The translations under genes and the position numbers were made by a program. Below, piece by piece: positions 1 through 8,584 of a stretch of 64,000 nucleotides of DNA (positions within the stretch are counted from its first letter, which is position 1; each line of letters opens with the position of its first letter). Origin of the DNA: Polyangiaceae bacterium (GTDB lineage Bacteria; Myxococcota_A; Polyangia; Polyangiales; Polyangiaceae); the NCBI GenBank assembly GCA_016712345.1, contig JADJRH010000001.1, positions 4,216,001 through 4,280,000 of the forward strand, written 5' to 3'. The notes under the pieces were generated by a model. It was not told the origin of the DNA, did not search any database, and saw nothing but the letters and a program-made list of their open reading frames with translations.

Positions 1-285
1 ATTGTCAAATCGGCGCGCCCGTTCGGGCTCGTACTTATTGCCACCCCAGTTATAGTCGTGATTACCCGGCACCACCAACAGGTGACCCCTAAACCGTTCC
101 AAACCCAACACCGCCTGGTGATACTCCTTCTCCTCCCCATTGGCCGTCACATCCCCCGTTACCACCAAGAGCTTTTGCCCCCCGGCATCAAAGTCCTTTT
201 CAACCAAGTCCAATAGTCTATTGGCGTCTTTGTTGGAGTTTACGCTATCCCCAAAGTGTAAATCGCTCACATGGTAGATTCGCAT
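1..285 (-). CDS. Calcineurin-like metallophosphoesterase (N-terminal part, cut by window edge)
   Basis: The minus strand reads 95 codons from an ATG at 285 to the window edge, beginning MRIYHVSDLHFGD. Three metal-binding motifs of the calcineurin-like phosphoesterase fold appear in order: DLHFGD near residue 8, GDVT near residue 43 and GNHDY near residue 74. The family uses a two-metal centre to cleave phosphomono- or phosphodiesters; the substrate cannot be told from this fragment. The start is supported by a GAGG element just upstream and by the usual closeness of the first motif to the N-terminus. The rest of the protein lies to the left of the window. Confidence in the family is high. Confidence 0.85.
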   Translation of the reverse strand, partial: MRIYHVSDLHFGDSVNSNKDANRLLDLVEKDFDAGGQKLLVVTGDVTANGEEKEYHQAVLGLERFRGHLLVVPGNHDYNWGGNKYEPERARRFDN

Positions 286-576
286 CCATCTGACCTCGCG
301 CCGCCCAGTCAACTTGTCAAGTCAGGCCAAGCCCCCGCGAATTTTGCCCTCGCGCACAATCGTCTCCAATCAAGTTTGCACCTGATCTGCACAATCTGCA
401 TTCACTTCGATTGGCGGCCACCGGTTGCGCTGTGTTTTGTGGGTATGTTTCGTGCAGGCACAGCCTGGTCGTCTCCGGTTTTAGATCACCACGGAGGAGT
501 TCACTCTAGGGCGTTTACCGTCGACCTGAACATTGCCCATCTATCCGTCGATCCGAGGGATCCCTGGAGGTGGCTT

Positions 577-2922
577 ATGCATCCATTCCCGAGGTTCAGC
601 GGGCGAACAGCGTCCCAATTGCTTCGCCTGTTATGGTTTGTCGCCGTCTCTACCATTACAACGTTCTCGGCGCCCGCCCGAGCCTGGTACGTGGCCGAAC
701 ACGTCATCATTACCCAAGACGCGCTCGACATGTTACCGATCTCCACGCGGCAGGCGTTGCAGGTGGCATGGTCAGATACCCTCGGTTCAACCCCCGGGGT
801 TGATGCTGAATTGTGTCGTGATTTTTTGGCGGTGGGCACCGACCCTGAAGAGTCTGTACAGTTTTCGGCGCTGCCGGCGCTTGCCGCCGATCACAGCAAC
901 TCAATCGAAGATCTTCACACCATTCTCACGTCTGGCAAAGCGCTCAGAATTCTCAAGGTGGGTCGCTCTCACTGGAAAAAGTTTCTTGAGTTAGAGCGAG
1001 TTCAACCTTCCCGAACGGCCATTTCGGTTGACATTACCAAACGTGCCATGATCGTTGACAATATCAACGCCGCTTTGGCTCTTGTCGACGACAACTACCT
1101 GTCCCTTGCCGTTGATAATTACTCCCACTTCGCAACTGCAGACGAATCGTTGGCCTGGACACTTCAGGCACTTGTTGAGCAGGGGAGAATTGATAATGCC
1201 CTGGCCCAGTTTGTTGTGCACCATTTGCGGTCTTTGGAACTGGCCGCCGACGGTCGGGACGACGCTAAAGAAAAGCTAAGTGCGGCCGAACTGAAGCGCA
1301 AACGCCGCGATGCGTTTCTGGAGCACGCCTTCGCAGTGCACTTTCTTCAGGACGCATATTCGTCAGGCCATGCAATCATCTCCACCCGTGATCGCACAGA
1401 TGCGCAATTGCGGAGTCGACGCCACAACTATTTTGATCGGGTGGGGCTCCACATGCAATGGGCTCTTTCAAGATGGTCATGCGCCACGCCTCGCATCCAT
1501 GCGTGCGCGCCGTTGGCGCCAGAAGCCGACAGCCCAATCTGCCGAGATGAGCTGGCGTTGAGCCCGTGTTGGACGGGGTACGGCGACGGATACCTCGCCA
1601 GCGGCGGCGATAACCGTGCGCCCGACAAAGCTGCACCTGACCGTAAACATGTGGCCTTTGCAACAGCCAAAACACAGATGTTGTTTGCTCTCGCGCTCAA
1701 AGACATGGATGCGTGTCGGCCGGGACGGAGTGACTTTGATGAGGACGAGACTTGTTCCACGGATTCTACCGAAACCGGCTCAGGCACCCGGCGTCAGCGA
1801 GAAGTGGCCAAGAGCCTCTGTGACGAAGCCCGCAATTCAATTGGAGAGAGTGAAATTCCTTACGCGGTTCTTCTCGATGCGGCTCCTCCCTTTTCAACCG
1901 CGAGCGGCGGCGAAAGTGCACAAGCCGGAGGCTCAGCATCTCACCCCTCGACCGATCCGGTCGTCACCCCTACCAACATCCGTGAAGGTACACAACTGGC
2001 CGCAAAGGAATCTCATGCCACACGGATTGTCCAGTCGGCCCGCAAAGCCATCATTGGGCTGCGTGACTGTACCCACCGAACAAACCCCATTGATGCCAAC
2101 AACAAGCTCAATGCGCCCACGGCTCACGTGGTGACTGCCAAAGTGGTGGGGCAACCGTTTTCGCGAGTTGAGCCGGCGGACATCTACAAAAAACGAGCAA
2201 GCCAACCTCGGCAAAAAACCGACCCGTGCGATCTCGATAGAGTCGCCCTCGGCATGTACCTTCTGCGTCCAGTGCTGGTAGTCTGGCCCATTGCCGCGGC
2301 ACCTCCCGCCGAGTTACCAGGCCAAGACGCCAACCGTTGGGGGTTCGCCATGCAACTTTGGGCGGGCACAAACGCGTCAATGTTTTGGGAATACCCCTAT
2401 GGTAAGGTCAACCTCGGTGTGGTGGCCGCCGGTGGATTCAGCTACCGCGCCGAGCGTTTCTTAGCGGGGCGTCCCAACATCGCCGGACTCGAACTCAACG
2501 CCGGCCTCGTCGGAACGGTGGCGGTTCCATTTAAGCGTGACCCGTACGACCAATTCTACTGGATGGCAGAGGCGCGAACGGAGGTTTTTTCTGCGCTGCT
2601 TTGGGCAGGGTTTGCTGGACTTACCGGTAAGGTTCCTGACATTCAGGGAGAACTCAACCCGCTGCCCATGGGAGTACGCTTTTTGTGGGGTACAGACAGC
2701 GCCGGCAAGTTTGACCTTCGGGCCGTCGACTTTGAGGGCCCGTCGATTGTGATGCCGTGGGCGTTCGCGCCACCGGCCGCTTCCGCAATCTCACCCCTTC
2801 CATGGTTGCTTCGACTCCGGGGAGGGTGGTTTTACCCTGACGAGAACGTCCCGATTTATCAACCCTACATCGGGCTAGAATTGGCGGGTGGCGTGTCAGT
2901 TCCCATCCCGTGGAATCGGTAG
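577..2922 (+). CDS. Exported protein, phospholipase C/P1 nuclease-like helical domain
   Basis: A 781-residue protein. The ATG at 577 is chosen because GGAGGTG lies just upstream and because it opens a good Sec signal peptide ending in APARA just before WYVAEH. The frame stays open further upstream, but that part runs into the opposite-strand phosphoesterase gene. A stretch near residues 248-266 reads HAFAVHFLQDAYSSGH. Its His spacing recalls the metal-binding helices of zinc-dependent phospholipase C/S1-P1 nucleases. The last 200 residues are rich in aromatic and glycine residues and look beta-structured, possibly an outer-membrane or surface module. The next gene follows after 12 bases, so the two are probably one operon. 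The enzymatic call is tentative; the export signal is clear. Confidence 0.6.
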   Translation: MHPFPRFSGRTASQLLRLLWFVAVSTITTFSAPARAWYVAEHVIITQDALDMLPISTRQALQVAWSDTLGSTPGVDAELCRDFLAVGTDPEESVQFSALPALAADHSNSIEDLHTILTSGKALRILKVGRSHWKKFLELERVQPSRTAISVDITKRAMIVDNINAALALVDDNYLSLAVDNYSHFATADESLAWTLQALVEQGRIDNALAQFVVHHLRSLELAADGRDDAKEKLSAAELKRKRRDAFLEHAFAVHFLQDAYSSGHAIISTRDRTDAQLRSRRHNYFDRVGLHMQWALSRWSCATPRIHACAPLAPEADSPICRDELALSPCWTGYGDGYLASGGDNRAPDKAAPDRKHVAFATAKTQMLFALALKDMDACRPGRSDFDEDETCSTDSTETGSGTRRQREVAKSLCDEARNSIGESEIPYAVLLDAAPPFSTASGGESAQAGGSASHPSTDPVVTPTNIREGTQLAAKESHATRIVQSARKAIIGLRDCTHRTNPIDANNKLNAPTAHVVTAKVVGQPFSRVEPADIYKKRASQPRQKTDPCDLDRVALGMYLLRPVLVVWPIAAAPPAELPGQDANRWGFAMQLWAGTNASMFWEYPYGKVNLGVVAAGGFSYRAERFLAGRPNIAGLELNAGLVGTVAVPFKRDPYDQFYWMAEARTEVFSALLWAGFAGLTGKVPDIQGELNPLPMGVRFLWGTDSAGKFDLRAVDFEGPSIVMPWAFAPPAASAISPLPWLLRLRGGWFYPDENVPIYQPYIGLELAGGVSVPIPWNR

Positions 2923-2934
2923 GAGGTGAGGCGT

Positions 2935-5900
2935 ATGTTGCGCTCAAACTCAACTCGGTCCGCTGGCCGGACGCTGGGAGTGTTACTCTTTTCGGCGCTT
3001 GGGTGTACACCCGTTTCAATTCCTCCCTCCGTACCGACATTTGTTCCACCGTCGTCGCAACTGGGGGTGGCTACCCACCCTCGTTGGACCTTTGACTTAC
3101 CGCTCGCCAACCGCGTGCTTCCTTCCGGTTGGGTGTTTGAACCGGCGGACGGCAAACAGTCAGATTCATCGTCGCGAGGATCGAGCTTTACGATCTGTTC
3201 GTGTGCCCTTCATACACCAAAGGCGCTTTGCAAAAGGGATGTGCGCACGGTTGGAGCGCTCGCACCCGACCAAGAATGTGTCAAGGACACCGATCCTGGC
3301 ATCGGTGGTATGTACTCAACCGTCGCGTTTGCCAACGAGCCTCAAGGTTGCTGTTGGATTACCACAGGACCTCCCGACCGTCAGGGGAGCCTGCTCAGCC
3401 CGGTTTTCAGGCCTTTTGCCGAATTTGTCACCATCTTGGCTGTCCATAACAATGGTTCGTCGGTGAAGACCGGTGAGGTAGAAATGTTGGTGGAGCCCGA
3501 ACGGGAGTCGTCCGAACACGGAACGCCCACTCCTCCATTGGTATCGTCCATGGAGGAGGTAAAATCCGAGGCCGCATCGCGAATCACATGGCGAGTTCCC
3601 CTTGAATTACAGCGTGCGCGCATGCGCCTCCGAATTGTTGATCGCGACGAAACAGCCAGCCTACAGGTCCAAGGTCTAATGGCCACCGACAAGTGTAAGT
3701 TGCCAGATAATGGGATCCCAACGTGCAAAGAGAGCGACCTATTACCCGCGCCTGTGTGGGGATGGGCAGATCTCCACGCCCACTTCGTTGCGCAAATTGG
3801 TTTCGCATCTGGAATCTTCCATGGCAACGTCCATTCAAGCATTTCTGCCGAGGGCATCGCTGGAATCCCGCAAAAATCCACCCCATCCAAGGCCCTTGGT
3901 GAATGTGGCGACTTCCACGGGAGAAACGGTGAAAAAACACTGCTTGTTCCACCCGATTGGAACCATACCCGCCGAGGTTCACCTGACTATACCGGTTGGC
4001 CTCGATTTGACGTTGTGCTTGAACAACAAACGTACATTGATTGGATTCGACGTGCCTACGAAGGCGGTTTGCGCGTTGTGAACGTGGACGTGTTGAACAG
4101 CAAGCCAATCAATCAGCTGATGTTTGAGCACGAGGCAATGAAAATGGTGCGCTCCAGCACTGGAAAGGGGGTAGAAACCACCACCGACTCCGACGCATGG
4201 AACATCGATCGACAGGTGCGCGCCGTCAAAAACCTTGTCAGTCTGCCCGACGTTAGCAACTGGGCAGCCGTTGCCACCACCCCCAAAGAAGCCCGGGAGA
4301 TCATCCGCAACAACAGGCTCGCAATTGTGCTCGGCGCCGAAGTGGATGACCTGGGTGACCTGACAGACCGTCTGGCCGAACTTCGATACGAAGCGCAGAT
4401 GCGCGAAGAAATTCGAAGGTACGTCCGGCGTATTCAACAGCTGGGCATTCGACACGTGTTTCCCATCCATTTGGTCAACAACGGCTTCGGAGGCGCCGCC
4501 ATCTATGACGGCCTATTCGCCGGCGCCACAGCCTTTATGCGCAATGAACATTTTGGTTTGATCGACGGCTCCTCGTCCAAGATCTTTTATCGCCTCGATC
4601 AAGATCAAGACCGCACCCTTGCCGCCCTTGTCGCCCCCGTTGCCGATTGGCGAAACTTGTACAGGAAAACAAGCGAAACTGAAAAAGGATGGGTAGGCCA
4701 CCAAAACAGTGTGGGGCTCACCGCGGCAGGCTGGGTCTTAATGGAAGAATTGGCCCGTGCGGGCATGGTCATTGATTTAGACCACATGTCCGATCGCGCT
4801 GTTGAACAGAGTCTCTGCTTTGGTGAAACCGTCGGTTATCCCATGATGGCCTCCCACACGGCCTTTCGAGACCTTGAGTTTGTGCCGCAATACCCGTTCG
4901 CCGACAAAAAAGCCCGCAACCTTGAAACTGCAAATCCAAAACACTTTGCTTCGGAACGCTCTCGAACCGCCGATCAAGTGCGCCGCATTCGCGACCTGGG
5001 TGGAATCGTCGGCGTTGGAACAGGCATGGCCGTTCGAACGGCTTCAAGATGGAAGCCGAAATTCAATGACCCGTCGCTCCTGAAAACCCTGACAGACGAG
5101 GCGTGCGACGGATCCAGCAAGACGTTCGCCCTCGGCTATCTCTACGCCGTTGACGCGATGGAAGGTCGGGGCGTGGCACTCGGCACCGATGCCAATGGTT
5201 TTGCACCTCAAATGGCGCCGCGATTCGGACCTTTCGCCTGCGTCGGCGCATTGAGTAGAGACAGGGGCGAAGAAATGGACAAGGAGTTTCGGCGCAATCA
5301 GATTTTCGTTCAAAAAAGTTGGGTGCAGTATCAAAAGGAATGTGAAAGCACCTACCCGCTGAAAGCCGACGCGCTCAACTCAAATGCACCGACAATCAAG
5401 TGTCCTCTGCCGCGCCCGCCGGGTAGGTTTGAAAACGTGGGTCAACGAAAGTGGGAAAACGAAGTTCTACTTTGGCAGGCTCTTTGGATGAAAGAAACGG
5501 GTGAGGCAGCCGCCCTGTGGCTGAACAAAGACGCCGTTGGTTCGCTATCATTTTGTGGTCAAACCGACGGTAAAAAAGCCTGGGAAATCGAAAACGAAGA
5601 TCTTACCCCACCCAACCTTGCCGCCGGTCTCGCCCTAGTCAACAAGTCGTTTGACTCTGTATGCGCGTACGATCCCCAAGCCAACTGCCGCGCCCGCCTC
5701 GCCCACGCCGCCGCTTCTCCGGGCGTTGACTGCACCTCGGCCTGCGCCGCCAACGAGTGTCAAGCGGCGCAAGCCTGCATTGGTGTGTGTGCCCGATGGA
5801 AACAAGTGTTCTCTCCGTGGCTCCAGTCTGACAAAAACACCAACCCTCCCCTGAAAAAGAGCGTTTTAGAAAAGGCGGACTTCGACTTCAATGTGGATGG

Positions 5901-6156
5901 ACTTGCCCACTACGGCTTGTTACCTGACATGTTGCAAGACCTCCGCAACATTGGACTCACCGCGGAACACCTGGCGCCCCTCTTTCGCAGTGCGGAAGAC
6001 TACATTCGGGCTTGGGAAATGGCCGAAGAACGCTCCCGGTCTATGAACACAGATAGCGATGGGTTGGGTAGGCTAACCGCCTTGGCCCTCACAGATACCC
6101 ACTGGAAAGCCTGCGGCCGATCGGACACCTGGACCGAGGCCAACCAAAATCGTTGA
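2935..6156 (+). CDS. Lipoprotein related to peptidase family M19 (membrane dipeptidase-like)
   Basis: A 1073-residue protein starting at the ATG at 2935, five bases after a strong AGGAGGTGA. A GTG three codons earlier overlaps that ribosome site and is less likely. The N-terminus carries a lipobox (LFSALGC). The landmarks of the M19 amidohydrolase fold occur in order: DLHAH near 280, GAEVDD near 467, DLDHMS near 614, SHTAFRDL near 639 and GTDANG near 749. M19 enzymes hydrolyse dipeptides with a dinuclear zinc centre; true family members are about 350-450 residues, so this one has long extra N- and C-terminal regions. The C-terminal region has a Cys-rich patch near residues 900-950. It is probably a periplasmic or surface hydrolase co-expressed with the preceding exported protein. 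Substrate unknown. Confidence 0.65.
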   Translation: MLRSNSTRSAGRTLGVLLFSALGCTPVSIPPSVPTFVPPSSQLGVATHPRWTFDLPLANRVLPSGWVFEPADGKQSDSSSRGSSFTICSCALHTPKALCKRDVRTVGALAPDQECVKDTDPGIGGMYSTVAFANEPQGCCWITTGPPDRQGSLLSPVFRPFAEFVTILAVHNNGSSVKTGEVEMLVEPERESSEHGTPTPPLVSSMEEVKSEAASRITWRVPLELQRARMRLRIVDRDETASLQVQGLMATDKCKLPDNGIPTCKESDLLPAPVWGWADLHAHFVAQIGFASGIFHGNVHSSISAEGIAGIPQKSTPSKALGECGDFHGRNGEKTLLVPPDWNHTRRGSPDYTGWPRFDVVLEQQTYIDWIRRAYEGGLRVVNVDVLNSKPINQLMFEHEAMKMVRSSTGKGVETTTDSDAWNIDRQVRAVKNLVSLPDVSNWAAVATTPKEAREIIRNNRLAIVLGAEVDDLGDLTDRLAELRYEAQMREEIRRYVRRIQQLGIRHVFPIHLVNNGFGGAAIYDGLFAGATAFMRNEHFGLIDGSSSKIFYRLDQDQDRTLAALVAPVADWRNLYRKTSETEKGWVGHQNSVGLTAAGWVLMEELARAGMVIDLDHMSDRAVEQSLCFGETVGYPMMASHTAFRDLEFVPQYPFADKKARNLETANPKHFASERSRTADQVRRIRDLGGIVGVGTGMAVRTASRWKPKFNDPSLLKTLTDEACDGSSKTFALGYLYAVDAMEGRGVALGTDANGFAPQMAPRFGPFACVGALSRDRGEEMDKEFRRNQIFVQKSWVQYQKECESTYPLKADALNSNAPTIKCPLPRPPGRFENVGQRKWENEVLLWQALWMKETGEAAALWLNKDAVGSLSFCGQTDGKKAWEIENEDLTPPNLAAGLALVNKSFDSVCAYDPQANCRARLAHAAASPGVDCTSACAANECQAAQACIGVCARWKQVFSPWLQSDKNTNPPLKKSVLEKADFDFNVDGLAHYGLLPDMLQDLRNIGLTAEHLAPLFRSAEDYIRAWEMAEERSRSMNTDSDGLGRLTALALTDTHWKACGRSDTWTEANQNR

Positions 6157-6163
6157 CTGTCAA

Positions 6164-6219
6164 ACGCGCGCGGGTAGACCCTCGGACGTGGGCGGGTCTA
6201 CCTTCGGACGCGCGCGGGT
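6164..6219 (+). terminator. Hairpin with flanking direct repeats downstream of the M19-like gene
   Basis: Arms GGTAGACCC (6173-6181) and GGGTCTACC (6194-6202) pair perfectly over nine bases with a 12-base loop. The word ACGCGCGCGGGT occurs on both sides (about 6164 and 6208). There is no clear T-run, so this is either a weak terminator or a repeat element. The arms contain the GGGTAGA word that is over-represented in this window. Confidence 0.4.
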
Positions 6220-6328
6220 GGCATCCACATTTCTGCTATCAACTCTACTACTACTGGGCGGCTGGAGCATGATCATTGTTCACCACCAACGCTCGTTCGG
6301 TGGTAATGTCGACCCGTCCGAGGCTCGC

Positions 6329-8188
6329 ATGCGCATTCCGTACGGTATGTCCAACTTCGCCGCCATCCGGCGCGAAAAGTACTTTTACGCCGACAAAACG
6401 CCCTTTATTCCCTATCTCGAAGCTCCAGAAGGCGGCGCCAAACACGTCATCTTCCTACGCCCACGACGGTTTGGCAAATCCACCCTCGTGAGCATGTTGG
6501 AGTACTACTACGATCGCGAGCAAGCCAACGCTTGGGATGAATTGTTCGGCGGCTTGTGGGTGCACGAGCATCCCACGCCCGAACGTGGCCAATACCTTGT
6601 GCTCACCCTCGACTTTTCACCCGTCAACACCGATGGTGAAGCGGCCGATATTCAGCGCAGTTTTACAACCATCATCAAAGCACAGCTCATGGCGTTTCTC
6701 ACTCGCCACAGTCGAGATGTTCCAAAGTTTGCACATCTCCGATCCACGCTTGATTCATACTTCGATGCCGCCAGCCTTCTTAGCACCGTGATCGCGATCG
6801 TCCATGAGTCGGAACGAAAGCTCTATGTTCTCATCGACGAATACGATCACTTTGCCAATCGCCTTCTGTCCGACGGCAACCAAGCGCTTTATGAGGCCAT
6901 AGTTCGCGGCACCGGGTTTGTTCGCAGCTTTTATTCGGCTCTCAAGGCGGGTACCCGCACCGGCGCTCTCGCGCGCATGTTTATCACCGGGGTTTCGCCC
7001 ATTTTGCTCGATGACCTGTCGTCGGGCTTCAACATCATTACCCATGTCTCCCTGCTCGAACAGTATAACTCCATGGCCGGCTTTACCCGCGCCGACGTCG
7101 AGCGCGCTGTGGATGAATTTCTACTCGGCAAGCCCCACCTGACGGCTGACCCTCGGTTGGGTGATCGCAGCGCCCTTCTTACTACCATCGAGCGGTATTA
7201 CAACGGCTATCGCTTTTCAAAACACGCCACCGAGCGCGTGTACAACTCCGACCTGGTTTTATACTTCCTCAGTCGCATTGCCATGACGGGTCGCTACCCC
7301 GAGCAAATGCTCGACCTGAATGTGCGCACCGACTATGGAAGGTTGCAACGCATTGCGCGTCTCGCCGAGGCGAGTGGAAGTGACACGCGGGTTCTGCTGG
7401 AGTCCATTCTCTCCGAGGACAGCGTTTCCAGCCCGCTTGTTGAGCAATTCGGCGCTCGAAATATGGACGGGCGCGCTCAACTCGTGTCGCTCTTTTATTA
7501 CATGGGTATGCTCACGTTTGGAGCCGGTTCCGAGTGGAGTGCCGACCCCGTGCTCGTGGTGCCAAACCGGGTGATTCGCGAGCTTCAGTGGGAATATCTG
7601 GCGTTCGCCATTCAAGACCAAGAACAGATTTTTATCGATACATACGAGCTTTCAAAAGCTCTTGCGGTCATGGCCTCAAAAGGGGAGGTAGAGCCTCTTC
7701 TCACCCTATTCCGCGAGCAGGTGGTGGCGCGCATTGGCAACAAAGACCTTCGCCAATTCAACGAAAAAGTGCTCAAGCTCATGTTGCTTGCGTACATCTG
7801 TCAGAGTCGATGGTTTCATGTCCTGAGTGAAAAAGAATTTTCGGGCGGTTATGCCGACCTCTTCTTGGGATTAAACCCCGACGTGCCGGCCGGCAAATTT
7901 GCGTGGATGTTTGAGGTAAAATACCTCCAAACAAAAGCCAAAAAAGCCGACATTGAACACGCTTTTGAGCAGGCGTTTACTCAACTCCAAAGGTACACAT
8001 CTGACACCGCACTTGTGTCCTTACTTACCCTGGGGAAAGAACTCAAAGTGGGGGCCCTCGTGTTTGTCGGCTCCAAAGACGTTTTATACAGAGCATGGCC
8101 AGCGGTGGAGCCCGCGAAAAAAAAGACGCCCACGCCGGCACAAGCGTCAAAACGCGCAGAAAAGGCCACCCGCCGACGCCGTAGGTAG
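6329..8188 (+). CDS. AAA-ATPase / PD-(D/E)XK nuclease-type protein (DUF1703-like)
   Basis: A 619-residue protein. The frame is open from 6188, but the family homology starts at MRIPYGMSNF, so the ATG at 6329 is preferred. Residues about 1-330 match the AAA-ATPase-like domain: YFYADKT near 15-21, then a Walker A of the family form RPRRFGKSTL near 44. The C-terminal region has a PD-(D/E)XK core, with YADLFLG near 507 and FEVKYL near 527. Proteins of this architecture are common, often multi-copy, in genomes rich in mobile and defence genes, and their role is not established. It lies tail to tail with the helicase-PLD operon. The last 30 residues are Lys/Arg-rich. Family confidence is high, function unknown. 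Confidence 0.8.
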   Translation: MRIPYGMSNFAAIRREKYFYADKTPFIPYLEAPEGGAKHVIFLRPRRFGKSTLVSMLEYYYDREQANAWDELFGGLWVHEHPTPERGQYLVLTLDFSPVNTDGEAADIQRSFTTIIKAQLMAFLTRHSRDVPKFAHLRSTLDSYFDAASLLSTVIAIVHESERKLYVLIDEYDHFANRLLSDGNQALYEAIVRGTGFVRSFYSALKAGTRTGALARMFITGVSPILLDDLSSGFNIITHVSLLEQYNSMAGFTRADVERAVDEFLLGKPHLTADPRLGDRSALLTTIERYYNGYRFSKHATERVYNSDLVLYFLSRIAMTGRYPEQMLDLNVRTDYGRLQRIARLAEASGSDTRVLLESILSEDSVSSPLVEQFGARNMDGRAQLVSLFYYMGMLTFGAGSEWSADPVLVVPNRVIRELQWEYLAFAIQDQEQIFIDTYELSKALAVMASKGEVEPLLTLFREQVVARIGNKDLRQFNEKVLKLMLLAYICQSRWFHVLSEKEFSGGYADLFLGLNPDVPAGKFAWMFEVKYLQTKAKKADIEHAFEQAFTQLQRYTSDTALVSLLTLGKELKVGALVFVGSKDVLYRAWPAVEPAKKKTPTPAQASKRAEKATRRRRR

Positions 8189-8209
8189 CAGTTGACGCCC
8201 TACAAACCG

Positions 8210-8584
8210 CTACTGCAAATCCATACCAGTCAAAAGAAATTCCAACCGATCTGCCTCCTCCGCCACCCGTCGCACCACCTGTTGAAACTCTTCAACTGTC
8301 AGACCCTCTTTGGGTACCCAACCCCGAGCGCAAATGCGACCCCGTGCATCCAGCCGAAAGCCCACGAGCTGCGCGCTCCGATTCACTTGCCAGATACGCA
8401 TCGGAAGATTGGGGATATGCTGCACAGCCGCGGCTTTGGCGACCACTGATTGGATTTCGAAAGTACCCGAAGTTTCATCTACCCAGACCGTGTGCTTTCT
8501 GCCATGGTCGAAGTACACCGTCACTTCCTCGCCTTGGACGCGCATGTTTGACCCTTTGAGCAGCGCTTTCCAATTAGTTTTCAC
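8210..8584 (-). CDS. Small YbjN/type III secretion chaperone-like protein
   Basis: A 124-residue protein read from a GTG at 8584 that overlaps the last codons of the helicase gene by 11 bases, so it is probably translationally coupled and the last gene of the operon. The C-terminal half alternates hydrophobic strands and ends in a helix. The pattern is GFRLDARGRICARGWVP, then LTVEEFQQVVRRVAEEADRL, as in YbjN/secretion-chaperone-like folds, which bind partner proteins. The C-terminus of the helicase upstream has a similar segment (RLEQLLVRVTHEADQLEL). This is a fold-level impression from sequence pattern, not a motif match. Inference: a partner or adaptor subunit of the helicase system. Confidence 0.6.
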   Translation of the reverse strand: MKTNWKALLKGSNMRVQGEEVTVYFDHGRKHTVWVDETSGTFEIQSVVAKAAAVQHIPNLPMRIWQVNRSAQLVGFRLDARGRICARGWVPKEGLTVEEFQQVVRRVAEEADRLEFLLTGMDLQ

